DNA of 64,000 nt, from the NCBI GenBank assembly GCA_002395225.1, contig DGWH01000092.1, forward strand, positions 23,835-87,834, written 5' to 3'. The notes under the pieces were generated by a model that did not search any database, had not been told where the DNA came from, and worked only from the letters and a program-made list of their open reading frames with translations. How positions within the stretch are numbered: the first letter of the stretch is position 1; each line of letters begins with the position of its first letter. Positions 17,090 through 26,818 of this stretch are shown here, piece after piece. Made by a program: the position numbers and the translations under genes. Source of the DNA: Christensenella sp. UBA4263 (GTDB lineage Bacteria > Bacillota > Clostridia > Christensenellales > Aristaeellaceae).

Positions 17090-17980
17090 ATGGATAAGGA
17101 CGGGAAGTTTTATTCCGGATTTGCTGCGATTGTCGGCCGGCCGAATGTGGGCAAATCAACGCTCATGAATGCCATGGTCGGCGAAAAGGTGGCCATCGTA
17201 TCCAGTAAGCCGCAGACGACCAGAAACCGGATTATGGGCGTTTCCACCGGTGAAAACTGGCAGCTCGTCTTTCTGGATACCCCCGGGATGCATGAACCCA
17301 GAACCAAACTGGGGGAATACATGGTCAAAAGCATCCACGATGCCATGGAGGGAATTGACGTTCTCATCGTCGTTCTGGCCATCAATGAGATCGGAAAACA
17401 GGACCGGGCTATTGTCGAACAGATGTGCGCAACAAACGTGCCGAAAGTTCTGGTGCTGAACAAGACGGATACGGTCCCTGAAAATGTGATCTTTGAGCGC
17501 CTCAAGGAATTTGCCGACGCCGGATATGACGCAGTCATCCCGGTCAGCGCCGAGGGCGGACAGGGCATGGGCGAGCTCCGGCATTCGCTGGTAAAGCTGC
17601 TGCCGGAAGGGCCCAAATACTTCCCGGAGGATATGATGACCGACCAGCCGGAGCGGCTGATCTGCGGGGAAATCATCCGTGAAAAAGCGCTTCTGCATCT
17701 TCGCGACGAAGTGCCTCACGGTATTGGCGTCGAGATGATGCGCATTGAGGCCGTCAGTGATCATCTGACGGAGATTCATGCCACCCTGTACTGTGAGCGG
17801 AGCAGCCATAAAGGCATCATCATCGGAAAACAGGGAAGCATGCTCAAGCTCATCGGCCAGGAAGCCAGGCAGGATATCGAAAAGCTGCTGGGGACGAAAG
17901 TCAACCTGCAGCTCTGGGTAAAGGTCCGGGAGGACTGGCGCAACAAGCCCTCGGATCTGCACACCCTGGGTTACGAATAA
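17090..17980 (+). CDS. era: GTPase Era
   Basis: Era binds the 3' end of 16S rRNA and assists 30S assembly. The G domain carries GRPNVGKST, DTPGMHEP and NKTD, and the C-terminal KH domain carries GIIIGKQGSMLKLIG. The 296-residue length is standard. It follows ybeY-cdd by 17 bases with AGAAAGGA upstream, completing the usual phoH-pgpH-ybeY-cdd-era order. A bidirectional terminator ends the operon. Confidence 0.96.
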   Translation: MDKDGKFYSGFAAIVGRPNVGKSTLMNAMVGEKVAIVSSKPQTTRNRIMGVSTGENWQLVFLDTPGMHEPRTKLGEYMVKSIHDAMEGIDVLIVVLAINEIGKQDRAIVEQMCATNVPKVLVLNKTDTVPENVIFERLKEFADAGYDAVIPVSAEGGQGMGELRHSLVKLLPEGPKYFPEDMMTDQPERLICGEIIREKALLHLRDEVPHGIGVEMMRIEAVSDHLTEIHATLYCERSSHKGIIIGKQGSMLKLIGQEARQDIEKLLGTKVNLQLWVKVREDWRNKPSDLHTLGYE

Positions 17981-17988
17981 ACGCAGAC

Positions 17989-18025
17989 AAAATGAACTGC
18001 CCTCAGGCGAGGGCAGTTCATTTTA
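17989..18025. terminator. Bidirectional terminator between era and the convergent activase operon
   Basis: ATGAACTGCCCTC (17992-18004) and GAGGGCAGTTCAT (18009-18021) form a perfect 13-bp stem with a 4-base loop. A-runs and T-runs flank it on both sides. Confidence 0.85.
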
Positions 18026-19366
18026 TGTATGCGATTTTTTCGTTCGGTTGTCCCAGGCACGCTGTGCCTCGGCCATCAGCTCATCCTGTGCAATCAGGGC
18101 GTCCTGCTGCTGCTTTTTCGCTTCCTGATCATGCGCCACGGCCAGCATCAGGCGAATCCGGTTCTCCTGATTGACCTTTGTGGCGGAGAGATCATAGTCA
18201 ATGGGCACAATGTTGATTCCGGGATGAACCTCGGTCAGGCGCCGGATCATGCCCTTGCCGTTGATGTGATTGGGGAGACAGCCAAAGGGCTGGGTACAGA
18301 CGATGTTCTCATAGCCGTTTTCCGCCAGTTCCAGCATCTCCGCGGTCAGCAGCCATCCTTCGCCCATCTTGGAGCCGTATCCGATGACCCCTTTGACCAG
18401 GGACTTGATATGACTGTACCGGGTGGGCGGGACAAACCGGTCATGTCCTTTGAACGCCTCGATCAGGATGCGTTCCATCCGCTGACAGTACCGGAGGAAC
18501 AGCTTGCAGAAAATGAGCTTGAAAACGTTGCCGCCATACAGATGGATATCCTCAATCCGGTTGTCGATTTTGAAGAGGATGAATCCCATAATGCCCGGCA
18601 GCATGTACTCACAGTCCTGTTTTCTCAGGAACTCCTCCAGGCCGTTATTGCCAAGCGAGGAGTATTTTACGTAGATTTCACCGACAATGCCCACCTTCGT
18701 CTTCGGCTCACGGCTGCGCTCAATGGCATCAAACTCGTTGACGATCTGCCGGAGATTTTCACGCATCTCCCTGTATCCGAGGCCTTTGCCCACGTTAAAC
18801 TGCTCAATGAGACGCTCATTCCATGTCTCCACCAGTTTATCCGTCTGGCCTTTCTGGTATTCATACGGCCGGGTCTGATTGGAGGCACACATGATGCAGT
18901 CCCCGTAGATCAGCGAGGCAATGAGCTGACGCAGAAGGGGAATGGTCAGCTTAAATCCGGAGGCGTGTTCAAGGCCGGAAAGGTTGGCAGAAATGACGGG
19001 AATATAGTCAAGACCGGCTTTCCGGAGCGCCTTCCGCAAAAGGAAAATATAGTTGCTGGCACGGCAGCCGCCGCCGGTCTGGGTAATGATCAGGGCAGTT
19101 TTGTGCAGATCATATTCGCCGGAATGCAGGGCATCCAGGAACTGCCCGATGACCAGCAGCGCCGGAACACAGGTATCATTGTGGACGTATTTCAGTCCCT
19201 CTGCCATGACATTCGGCCCGTGGTTTTTGAGCACAACGGCATTGTACCCGTTCAGCCGCAGCACCTTTTCAATCAGGGAAAAATGGAATTCCAGCATATT
19301 GGGGACCAGAATGGTATAGCCCTGGTCCCGCATTTCCTTTGTAAATTCTACATGTTGTATGTCCAC
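18023..19366 (-). CDS. C-terminal portion of acyl-CoA dehydratase activase-related protein (2-hydroxyacyl-CoA dehydratase-like)
   Basis: The 447-residue product matches, as I recognise it, the C-terminal part of the large (~1430 aa) activase-related proteins of Firmicutes, with a fold like the 2-hydroxyacyl-CoA dehydratase subunits. GTG 19366-19364 follows directly and in frame after the TGA that ends the upstream ORF. AAGGAGG is 8 bases before this GTG, so separate translation is well supported. Conserved-looking cysteines occur in GGGCRAS and CIMCASN. The physiological substrate is unknown. The gene converges on era and shares its terminator. Confidence 0.75.
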   Translation of the reverse strand: MDIQHVEFTKEMRDQGYTILVPNMLEFHFSLIEKVLRLNGYNAVVLKNHGPNVMAEGLKYVHNDTCVPALLVIGQFLDALHSGEYDLHKTALIITQTGGGCRASNYIFLLRKALRKAGLDYIPVISANLSGLEHASGFKLTIPLLRQLIASLIYGDCIMCASNQTRPYEYQKGQTDKLVETWNERLIEQFNVGKGLGYREMRENLRQIVNEFDAIERSREPKTKVGIVGEIYVKYSSLGNNGLEEFLRKQDCEYMLPGIMGFILFKIDNRIEDIHLYGGNVFKLIFCKLFLRYCQRMERILIEAFKGHDRFVPPTRYSHIKSLVKGVIGYGSKMGEGWLLTAEMLELAENGYENIVCTQPFGCLPNHINGKGMIRRLTEVHPGINIVPIDYDLSATKVNQENRIRLMLAVAHDQEAKKQQQDALIAQDELMAEAQRAWDNRTKKSHT

Positions 19367-22321
19367 TCACATGCCCTCCTTGCGCTTACCGGCTTCCTGC
19401 TGGTCAATCGCTGCAAACAGAGACCGGAGACGGATACGAACCGCACCAAGATTGGTGATTTCATCAATTTTGATCTGTGTATAGATTTTCCCGGCATCCT
19501 CCAGAATTTCTCGGACCTCATCGGTGGTAATCGCATCCACGCCGCAGCCGAAGGATACCAGCTGAACCAGATTGATATCCGGCTGAGAGGTAATGTACTT
19601 GGCAGCTGCGTACAGACGGGAATGATAGGTCCACTGATTCAGGACATGCACCGGTTCCTTATGCATATACGCGCTCAGCGAGTCCTCGGTGATGACCGCG
19701 GCGCCAAATCCGGCAATCAGGCGGTCAATTCCGTGATTGATTTCAGGATCCACATGGTACGGCCGGCCGATGAGGCAGATGATGCGGCGTTTCTCGGCGC
19801 GGGCCCTGTCCATCATTTCCGCACCGGTTTTCCGGATGTCCTGCATCCATTCCTCATAGGCCGCATAGGCCCGGTCACAGGCATGGTGCACTTCCGCCCG
19901 GGTGATGTCCGGAAAGTGTTTCTTCAGGATATGATAGAACTTTCCGGGGAAATGATGCCGGTGGTCAATGCCCACATAGTCATGGATAAACCGGATATTC
20001 CGCACCGCAGGCATATTGGCCGAGATGACCTCCGGATAATACGCCACCACCGGGCAGTTATAGTGATTATCGCCCAGCTGCTCATCCATATTGTAGGACA
20101 TGCAGGGGTAGAAGATGGTATCAAGTCCCTGATCGATCAGCCACTGAATATGGCCGTGCAGCAGTTTGGCCGGGAAACAGACCGTGTCCGAGGGGATGGT
20201 GGCCTGTCCGGAAATGTACAGCTCCCGGGTGGAATAGGGGGACACCACCGGATCAAAGCCCAGATCCGTGAACAGCGCATGCCAAAACGGGAGCAGCTCA
20301 AACAGATTGAGTCCCATGGGAATGCCGATCCGGCCTCTGCGTGGATGCTCGGGGTGCGCATTTCGAAGGGCCGTGATTTTGGCCTGCTTGTAGGCATACA
20401 GGTTGAGCCCGTCGTCCTTTTTCGCCCCGGTTACCGGGCGGTCGCAGCGGTTGCCGCTGATGTATTTCCGTTTGTCGCCAAAGTTGTGCACCGTGAGACG
20501 GCAATGGTTTTCGCACAGGCCGCACCGGACCTCCTTGACGGAGTGCTGGAACTGGTCGATGGCCTCAAGATCCAGAATGGTGCTCTGGCCCGGATGAATC
20601 CCACGCTGGGTCCTGGCGTACAAGGCCGCGCCGTAGGCACCCATCAGCCCGGCAATGTCCGGCCGGATCACCTCGACCCCCAGTTCCTTTTCAAACGCAC
20701 GGAGGACCGCATCATTGAGGAACGTGCCGCCCTGCACGACAATTCGTTTTCCCAGCTCTTCCGGACGGCCGCAGCGAATGACCTTGTAAAGGGCATTCTT
20801 GACAACGGAGATGGACAGACCGGCAGAGATGTCCGTAATATCCGCGCCGTCTTTCTGGGCCTGCTTGACCGAGGAATTCATGAATACGGTGCAGCGGCTG
20901 CCCAGATCCACCGGCCGCCTGGCAGCCAGGCCAAGCTGCGCAAAATCCGCAATGGGGTAGCCCAGGGCTCCGGCAAATGTCTGCAGGAAGGACCCGCAGC
21001 CGGAGGAACAGGCCTCATTCAGGAAGATGTTGTCAATGGCCCCGTTATGGATCTTAAAGCATTTGATGTCCTGTCCGCCGATATCGATAATAAAATCGAC
21101 ATCGGGGAGAAACGAACGGGCAGCTTCGAAATGGGCCACCGTTTCAACCAGACCGAAATCCACGCCAAACGCGTTCCGGATCAGGTCCTCACCGTAACCG
21201 GTGACCGCGCCGGCGAGAATGTTCCAGGAGGGATATTTGGTCCGCACATCCCGGATAAAATCAAGCACATGGGGAACAGGGTCGCCCTCATTGCCCTGAT
21301 AGCGGGTCAGCAGCAGCTGACCGTCCCGGGAGACGACCACGGACTTGATGGTGGTGGAACCGGAATCAATGCCCAGATACACATCGCCGGAATAGGTGTC
21401 CGGATCAAGAACCGGCACCTTTGACCGGGCATGCCGCCGGCGGAATTCAGCCAGTTCCTTTTCTGACTCAAACAGCGGGGGAAGCGCATTATAGGATTCC
21501 GTGCTGTGAAAGGCATCGATCGCATCAATGCATTCCTTCAGCCGAACCGGCGCAGAGGGCTGCTTGGCCGCACCGAACGCCACATAATACAGCGAATTTT
21601 CCGGGCAAACCCCTTTCAGATGAAGCACCTCATCAAAACAGGCCCGCAGCTCGCTGAGGAAGGTCAGGGGGCCGCCGAGATACAGCACGTTCCCTTCAAT
21701 GGGCCGTCCCTGGGCCAGCCCGGCAATGGTCTGGTTGACCACCGCCATGAAAATGGAACGGGAGATGTCCTCATGTCTGGCGCCCTGGTTGAGGAGCGGC
21801 TGGACATCCGTCTTGGCAAAAACGCCGCAGCGGGAGGCGATGGTATAGGTCTTTTCGGCCCGTGCCGCCGCCTCGTTCATATCCGTGGGGGTCGTATTGA
21901 GAAGGGTCGCCATCTGATCAATAAACGCACCCGTGCCGCCTGCACAGGATCCGTTCATCCGGACCTCCAGCGTCCCCTGAAGAAACAAGATTTTGGCATC
22001 CTCGCCGCCCAGCTCAATGATGCAGTCCGTCCCCGGCATCAGCGTATCTGCGGCCACCTTCGTCGCATAGACCTCCTGAACAAAGGACAGTCTGGCGCCA
22101 AGGGCAAGGCCCATGCCGGCAGAACCGGAAATGCTGATACAAACAGGCTCATCATGGATAAACTCCTGATTAAGCCGGGTGAGAAACTCCTTGGTTTTCT
22201 GTGTTATGAGTGAGTAATGACGCTCGTAACAGGAATAGAGGATGGAATCATGCTCATCGAGAACAACGCACTTGATCGTCGTAGAGCCGATATCCAGGCC
22301 GATTCTGTACTGATTTGCCAT
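19367..22321 (-). CDS. Acyl-CoA dehydratase activase-related protein: two BadF/BcrA ATPase domains plus DUF2229-like region
   Basis: This 984-residue protein starts at ATG 22321 after AAAGGGG. It has two ASKHA-fold ATPase domains, each with a phosphate loop (GLDIGSTTIK at residue 7, GIDSGSTTIK in the second). Each has the cysteine region that holds the intersubunit [4Fe-4S] in activators (SCAGGTGAF and CSSGCGSF). A further Cys segment, RCGLCENHCRL, precedes the C-terminal part. Such activators drive ATP-dependent electron injection into 2-hydroxyacyl-CoA dehydratases. With the next ORF the total is 1431 residues, equal to the usual single-chain length. Actual substrate unknown. Confidence 0.82.
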   Translation of the reverse strand: MANQYRIGLDIGSTTIKCVVLDEHDSILYSCYERHYSLITQKTKEFLTRLNQEFIHDEPVCISISGSAGMGLALGARLSFVQEVYATKVAADTLMPGTDCIIELGGEDAKILFLQGTLEVRMNGSCAGGTGAFIDQMATLLNTTPTDMNEAAARAEKTYTIASRCGVFAKTDVQPLLNQGARHEDISRSIFMAVVNQTIAGLAQGRPIEGNVLYLGGPLTFLSELRACFDEVLHLKGVCPENSLYYVAFGAAKQPSAPVRLKECIDAIDAFHSTESYNALPPLFESEKELAEFRRRHARSKVPVLDPDTYSGDVYLGIDSGSTTIKSVVVSRDGQLLLTRYQGNEGDPVPHVLDFIRDVRTKYPSWNILAGAVTGYGEDLIRNAFGVDFGLVETVAHFEAARSFLPDVDFIIDIGGQDIKCFKIHNGAIDNIFLNEACSSGCGSFLQTFAGALGYPIADFAQLGLAARRPVDLGSRCTVFMNSSVKQAQKDGADITDISAGLSISVVKNALYKVIRCGRPEELGKRIVVQGGTFLNDAVLRAFEKELGVEVIRPDIAGLMGAYGAALYARTQRGIHPGQSTILDLEAIDQFQHSVKEVRCGLCENHCRLTVHNFGDKRKYISGNRCDRPVTGAKKDDGLNLYAYKQAKITALRNAHPEHPRRGRIGIPMGLNLFELLPFWHALFTDLGFDPVVSPYSTRELYISGQATIPSDTVCFPAKLLHGHIQWLIDQGLDTIFYPCMSYNMDEQLGDNHYNCPVVAYYPEVISANMPAVRNIRFIHDYVGIDHRHHFPGKFYHILKKHFPDITRAEVHHACDRAYAAYEEWMQDIRKTGAEMMDRARAEKRRIICLIGRPYHVDPEINHGIDRLIAGFGAAVITEDSLSAYMHKEPVHVLNQWTYHSRLYAAAKYITSQPDINLVQLVSFGCGVDAITTDEVREILEDAGKIYTQIKIDEITNLGAVRIRLRSLFAAIDQQEAGKRKEGM

Positions 22322-22524
22322 TGATAATCCCCTTTGCGTAAATCTATGGTTCCAACTGATGCTGTCCTGTTTTGCTTTCTCAGGCGTAACATGGCACGCT
22401 TTTTTTCTCTGCTGGTAAGAAAAAGACATAAAAATATAAAGGGACAGACTCAATCGAAACGATATTATAAGCGATTCCGTTAGGTTTGACAAGCTCGACT
22501 TTCCCCGGGTCAATCCTCCGCCGT

Positions 22525-22565
22525 GCAAAAAAGACAGCCTGCAGTTTGTGCAGACTGTCGATTTT
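22525..22565 (-). terminator. Terminator after recR
   Basis: GACAGCCTGCA (22533-22543) pairs with TGCAGACTGTC (22549-22559) with one mismatch. On the minus strand the stem is followed by a T run at 22532-22527. Confidence 0.75.
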
Positions 22566-23164
22566 TACATTTCGCGGCGCCCGGAAACCGCACGTGAGAG
22601 CGTGACCTCATCCGTATATTCAAGGTCTCCGCCCACGGGCAGACCATGAGCGATTCGGGTGACAAGAACGCCTTTCGGCTTGAGCAGACGAGCAATGTAA
22701 CTGGCCGTTGCCTCTCCCTCAATGTCCGGATTTGTCGCCATGATCACCTCTTTGACGGATTCCTTTTCAATCCGGTCCAGCAGTTCGCGGATGCGGATAT
22801 CCTCCGGTCCGATGCCGTTCATGGGGGAAAGAATGCCGTGCAGGACATGGTAAGTGCCCCGGTATTCATGCATCCGTTCCATGGCCGCAACATCCCGCGG
22901 ATCCTTCACGACACAGATAATGCCGTTGTGGCGTTCCGGATTCTGACAGATGGGACAGGGATCACTGACCGTGAAATTCCCGCAGATGCTGCAGTACCGG
23001 ATGGCCTTGCGTCCCTGCCAGATCGCTGCGGCAAGCTCCCGGACCTGATCCTCCGGCTGCGAGGCAATGTGATAGGCGAGACGAAGGGCGGTCTTGCTGC
23101 CGATTCCAGGCAGACGGGCCAGCTGCTGCTGCATGCGGGAAATCGGTTCAATCTGCTCAGCCAT
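22565..23164 (-). CDS. recR: Recombination mediator RecR
   Basis: RecR is a ring-forming DNA clamp that works with RecF/RecO in loading RecA. The 199-residue protein shows the N-terminal helix-hairpin-helix region ([15 protein letters not shown]), the C4 zinc finger [18 protein letters not shown] and a Toprim domain ([13 protein letters not shown]). It follows ybaB by 2 bases, the classic ybaB-recR pair. dnaX, often the first gene of this operon, is not here. Confidence 0.97.
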   Translation of the reverse strand: MAEQIEPISRMQQQLARLPGIGSKTALRLAYHIASQPEDQVRELAAAIWQGRKAIRYCSICGNFTVSDPCPICQNPERHNGIICVVKDPRDVAAMERMHEYRGTYHVLHGILSPMNGIGPEDIRIRELLDRIEKESVKEVIMATNPDIEGEATASYIARLLKPKGVLVTRIAHGLPVGGDLEYTDEVTLSRAVSGRREM

Positions 23165-23166
23165 GC

Positions 23167-23511
23167 TCAGAACAACCCGCCCATTCCGGTGGCTCCGCTC
23201 AGTTTGGACATCTGTGCCTCCCGGTTATCCTCACCCTGCTTCAGCGCATCGTTGACCGCTGCCAGAATGGTATCCTCGAGCATTTCCACATCGTCCGGAT
23301 CCACCACATCTTTATTGATTTTAAGAGAAACAAGCTGCCTGAGTCCGTTTACCGTGCAGGTGACCGCACCGCCGCCGGCAGTTCCCGTATATTCCATACT
23401 GTCAAGTTTCTCATTCATTTCAAGTGCCTGCTGCTGCAGTTTCTGTGCCTGACGCATCAGCTGCTGCATATTATTTCCTCCCGGAAATCCGGAAAATCCT
23501 CCACGTGCCAT
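23167..23511 (-). CDS. YbaB/EbfC nucleoid-associated protein
   Basis: This 114-residue DNA-binding protein has the central family region ([15 protein letters not shown], then a [13 protein letters not shown] helix). An N-terminal Gly/Phe/Asn segment and a Met/Gln-rich helix come first. ATG 23511 is preceded by AGGAGG with a 9-base gap. It shares an operon with recR. Confidence 0.95.
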   Translation of the reverse strand: MARGGFSGFPGGNNMQQLMRQAQKLQQQALEMNEKLDSMEYTGTAGGGAVTCTVNGLRQLVSLKINKDVVDPDDVEMLEDTILAAVNDALKQGEDNREAQMSKLSGATGMGGLF

Positions 23512-23543
23512 GACGTTTTACCTCCTAACTGATGATGGGCCCT

Positions 23544-23572
23544 ATTATACATGAGATGCCGTGAAAATGGAA
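23544..23572 (-). promoter_or_regulatory. Promoter of ybaB-recR
   Basis: On the minus strand: TTCCAT (23572-23567), a 17-base spacer and TATAAT (23549-23544), about 32 bases before the ybaB ATG. Confidence 0.55.
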
Positions 23573-23620
23573 GTAAGAAGTTTTGATGGTCCCTGCAATG
23601 GTTTTCCCTTCGCGAGATGA

Positions 23621-23649
23621 TTGATTTTCTCTTCGTTGTGAGATAAAAT
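23621..23649 (+). promoter_or_regulatory. Promoter of the AI-2E family gene
   Basis: TTGATT (23621-23626), a 17-base spacer and TAAAAT (23644-23649), divergent from the ybaB promoter. Confidence 0.6.
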
Positions 23650-23705
23650 AATTAGCAAAAACGTGATACATTTAGGGTCGCACAGATGACTTCAACGGAG
23701 GGGTT

Positions 23706-24896
23706 ATGCAAAAAATCACGAAAATGCTGAATGGGCGCTGGATCCCGTATACCGTCGCAACTTGTTCTGCCGTCGTCCTTTATGTCTTCCTTACAAATTT
23801 CCATAACATTCACTCGGCTTTCAACGCGCTGATCGGATATACCTTTCCGGTGGTGATGGCCATCATTATTGCATATATTCTCGATCCGCTTGTCCGTTTT
23901 TTTGAACGCTTTCCCTTCGGAAAGCTGAAAAACCGGCATCTTGCCAGAAACCTTTCTGTCGGACTGGCGTTTCTGTTTCTTCTTGTTTTCGTCATTATCC
24001 TGATGTCGGCCCTGATCCCGCAGCTGATTTCAAGCGTACTGAGTTTCATTGACAATATGGACGGATACATTACGCAGCTGCTGAACCTGATCAATTCCTT
24101 CGGACTGACCGTTGAGCAGAATGTCGAGGGCATTAATCTGGACCTGTCTGCCGTGACGACGTACAGCGCCAATATTCTCGGCACGATTTCGAAATACCTG
24201 CGGGAAAACCTTTCCGTCGTTCTCAGCAGTTCCACCACCATCGGCAGCCGCATCTTTACCTGGATTATTGCCTTTATTCTTTCCATCTACTTTCTGATCG
24301 ACCTTAAATCGATTATCCGGGGTGTCAGGCGTCTGCTGAAACTGATTGTTCCGGAGGACAAGCAGATGGGTCTGCGCCTTTTCCTCTCAAAATGCAATGC
24401 CATTATCGGAAAATACGTGGTATTTGCACTGATTGATGCACTCATTGTCGGATTTTCCAATTTCATCTTTATGACCATCATGAAGATGCCTTATGCGGTC
24501 CTGATTTCCGTCGTGGTCGGGGTAACCAACCTGGCACCGACTTTCGGCCCGCTGGTCGGTGCCGTGATCGGGGCATTTATCCTGCTCCTGGCCGACCCCT
24601 GGAACGCGCTTGCGTTCATCATCTTTACCATTATTCTGCAGACCATTGACGGGTATGTCATCAAACCGAAGATGTTCGGCGGCACACTCGGGGTTTCATC
24701 GGTCGTTATTCTTGCCTTTATCATTATCGGCGGGCGCATGTTCGGCATCTGGGGGCTGCTTCTGGCGATTCCGACGGCTGCGATTGCCGACTTTGTCTAT
24801 AACGAACTGTTCCTGCCATGGCTTGAAAAGCGCAAAAAGGCCGCACAGGAACAGAAAAAGAAACAGCTGCAGGAACAGGCCGCGGCAAAGCAGTGA
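23706..24896 (+). CDS. AI-2E family transporter (PerM/YtvI-like)
   Basis: A 396-residue membrane protein of the AI-2 exporter (AI-2E) superfamily with about eight hydrophobic segments. A large amphipathic middle region (about residues 105-175) lies between the second and third groups of helices. The landmark near residue 270 is VGVTNLAPTFGPLVGAV. The C-terminus ends in a Lys/Gln/Glu-rich coiled tail. GGAGGGG precedes ATG 23706. Substrate is uncertain; family members export small signals or Na+. Confidence 0.85.
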   Translation: MQKITKMLNGRWIPYTVATCSAVVLYVFLTNFHNIHSAFNALIGYTFPVVMAIIIAYILDPLVRFFERFPFGKLKNRHLARNLSVGLAFLFLLVFVIILMSALIPQLISSVLSFIDNMDGYITQLLNLINSFGLTVEQNVEGINLDLSAVTTYSANILGTISKYLRENLSVVLSSSTTIGSRIFTWIIAFILSIYFLIDLKSIIRGVRRLLKLIVPEDKQMGLRLFLSKCNAIIGKYVVFALIDALIVGFSNFIFMTIMKMPYAVLISVVVGVTNLAPTFGPLVGAVIGAFILLLADPWNALAFIIFTIILQTIDGYVIKPKMFGGTLGVSSVVILAFIIIGGRMFGIWGLLLAIPTAAIADFVYNELFLPWLEKRKKAAQEQKKKQLQEQAAAKQ

Positions 24897-24950
24897 CCCG
24901 AGCAGGCAAATCAGCCCGGGCTCAGCTTCGGGCCTGAGGAGGAACGTCAG

Positions 24951-25754
24951 ATGGACTTTACGCGAATTCGGTCTGAAATCGAAAAGCTGGAGGGGAACAT
25001 CGGCATCGCCATTGAGGCGGGCGATGGCACCCGGTATCAGTTTAACGGCGATATGCCGATTGAGGCCGCGTCGGTGATTAAGCTGCCGATTATGGGCGCC
25101 GTATTTGAAGCCGCTCAGGAAGAGCGGATACAGCTGGATCAGCTGGTGGAAACACGGGCGGAGGAGATGATGCCGGGCTGCGGTGTCCTGACCCGCCTGC
25201 ATCCCGGTCTTCGTCTGACCGTGCGGGATCTGGTGGTTCTGATGATCATCGTTTCCGATAATACGGCGACAAACGGCCTGATTGATCTGGTCGGAATGGA
25301 CGCCATAAACCGCTTTATTGACCGCCAGGGCCTCCGCGGAACACGGCTGCGCCGGAAACTGTTTGATGCTGCTTTGTCCGCAAAGGGCATCCAGAATACC
25401 GTTGCGGCAAATGACATGTCCCTGCTGCTCCGGCGCATTCTGAACAGGGAGCTGGTCAGTCCGCAGGCCTCCGGTGAGATGCTTGAGATCCTTTCCGCTC
25501 AGCAGCTGAACGGGAAGATACCGTTCTATCTTTCCTCCAATTCAGAGGGAACAAAGCCGGCTTATCCGGATGTGGACTGTGCACATAAAACAGGCGAGGA
25601 TGAGGGAATTACACACGATGTCGGCATCCTTTTCACGGAGAGTCCCTCGATCCTCTGTTTTCTCAGCGAGAAGACGGAGGTGCAGCGGGCCCTTCGCGCG
25701 ATTCAGAAAATCGCTGGGCTCCTTGCCTATCCGGATCGGACCAATTTTGCATAA
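24951..25754 (+). CDS. Serine beta-lactamase-fold hydrolase (class A-like)
   Basis: The three motifs of penicillin-recognising enzymes are present: SVIK (S41, K44), SDN (102-104) and KTG (213-215). The 267-residue size fits a single domain of class A type. No signal peptide is visible from ATG 24951 (GAGGAACGTCAG upstream), so the protein may be cytoplasmic. That is unusual for a beta-lactamase and suggests a peptidase or esterase role. It is transcribed after the AI-2E gene with a 54-base gap. Confidence 0.85.
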   Translation: MDFTRIRSEIEKLEGNIGIAIEAGDGTRYQFNGDMPIEAASVIKLPIMGAVFEAAQEERIQLDQLVETRAEEMMPGCGVLTRLHPGLRLTVRDLVVLMIIVSDNTATNGLIDLVGMDAINRFIDRQGLRGTRLRRKLFDAALSAKGIQNTVAANDMSLLLRRILNRELVSPQASGEMLEILSAQQLNGKIPFYLSSNSEGTKPAYPDVDCAHKTGEDEGITHDVGILFTESPSILCFLSEKTEVQRALRAIQKIAGLLAYPDRTNFA

Positions 25755-25817
25755 TGACTGACCGGACTTCAAAAGCGCCCTAAACCGTCAAAAAGAATAG
25801 GATTTGTCCTCTGTTTA

Positions 25818-25826
25818 TGGTATACT
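25818..25826 (+). promoter_or_regulatory. Extended -10 promoter upstream of the XpaC-like gene
   Basis: TGGTATACT (TGn plus TATACT at 25821-25826). No good -35 lies 17 bases upstream, fitting an extended -10 element. Confidence 0.45.
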
Positions 25827-25883
25827 TGACGCAAAGTAACGAAGCATTCTTTTTTGTGATCAGTTGATTCTGAGAGGATAACA

Positions 25884-26693
25884 ATGAAAAAATCACACGC
25901 AAGAAAAATAAAGGGATATCTGAGTCTGCTGCCAAAATGGGTCTATTATCTGGGCTCCCTATTTATCGCCGGTCCCGTCGGTCCGATTATCTTTTTCATC
26001 CTGTTTACGGTTCTGGACAGGGCCGAGAATGTGCTTGATGATGACAGCGACGAAACAACCTCCACCTATTCCCAGACGTTTCATCAGTACCGGCCCTCCG
26101 GTGCCGGGAACCGCGGAAACGTCGTCGTCGGGGATGACTATACGGTAAGGGATGAGGAACCCGCTGCTGCCGCTTCCGGATCATCCTCCCGCCAGAAATC
26201 GCAGAAGCCGTTTGAGGAGGAGGAAATCCCTTCATTTGATTCATCCGATGTCCGGGAAATCATCGCGCAGGGCGAACGGGCACTGGAAATGATCCGGCGG
26301 GCGAACAGCCGTATTCCGGATCCGACGCTTTCAGCCACCATCGACTCCATTGAAACCAGCTGCCGGCAGATTCTTGACATCCTTGGACAGAAAGAGGAAA
26401 TTCTGCCTCAGATGCGGACCTTCCTTCGTTATTATCTGCCGACAACCCTGAAACTGCTCAGTGCCCGGGCCAGGCTGGACCGAAGCGCATATACGGCCAA
26501 AGCCAGGGAAGTCCGCAGCCGGATTAACAAGGCTTTGGGTGAAGTGGATGCTGCGTTCAAGAAGCAGCTGGAATCCCTGGATGAATACCGCTTTGTCGAT
26601 CTGGAAAGTGAGATTGACGTCCTCACGGATATGCTCAAGGCAGACGGACTGCTGGATGAGGACAATGACCGGCAGACACAGGCCGGTCACTGA
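25884..26693 (+). CDS. XpaC-like (5-bromo-4-chloroindolyl phosphate hydrolysis family) membrane protein
   Basis: The 269-residue protein has a short basic N-terminus, one or two hydrophobic segments (about residues 18-45), a disordered Ser/Glu/Pro linker (about 50-115) and a C-terminal helical domain from about 120. The domain contains the family-like stretch RYYLPTTLKLLSARARLD. XpaC-type proteins usually neighbour TelA (toxic anion resistance), but no telA is present here. The biochemical role is not established. Confidence 0.72.
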   Translation: MKKSHARKIKGYLSLLPKWVYYLGSLFIAGPVGPIIFFILFTVLDRAENVLDDDSDETTSTYSQTFHQYRPSGAGNRGNVVVGDDYTVRDEEPAAAASGSSSRQKSQKPFEEEEIPSFDSSDVREIIAQGERALEMIRRANSRIPDPTLSATIDSIETSCRQILDILGQKEEILPQMRTFLRYYLPTTLKLLSARARLDRSAYTAKAREVRSRINKALGEVDAAFKKQLESLDEYRFVDLESEIDVLTDMLKADGLLDEDNDRQTQAGH

Positions 26694-26818
26694 TAAAAGG
26701 AGCCGGCAGCGGTTAACGTGAATGTGGCATTTGCCGCAGCAGCACATTGCCGGATATGAACACCGGATATTTCGCGATGCCGAAAGCCCATACTGCGGCT
26801 GAGGAAGATAGACATCTT

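Noticed and set aside
18029..21424. 1131-codon plus-strand ORF
   Set aside because: It is fully antisense to the activase and dehydratase-like genes, which have clear family motifs and RBSs; its translation shows no recognisable domain and arises from codon bias on the other strand.
24951..25754. Antibiotic-resistance beta-lactamase
   Set aside because: The fold motifs are present, but there is no export signal and no resistance context, so only a general hydrolase call is justified.
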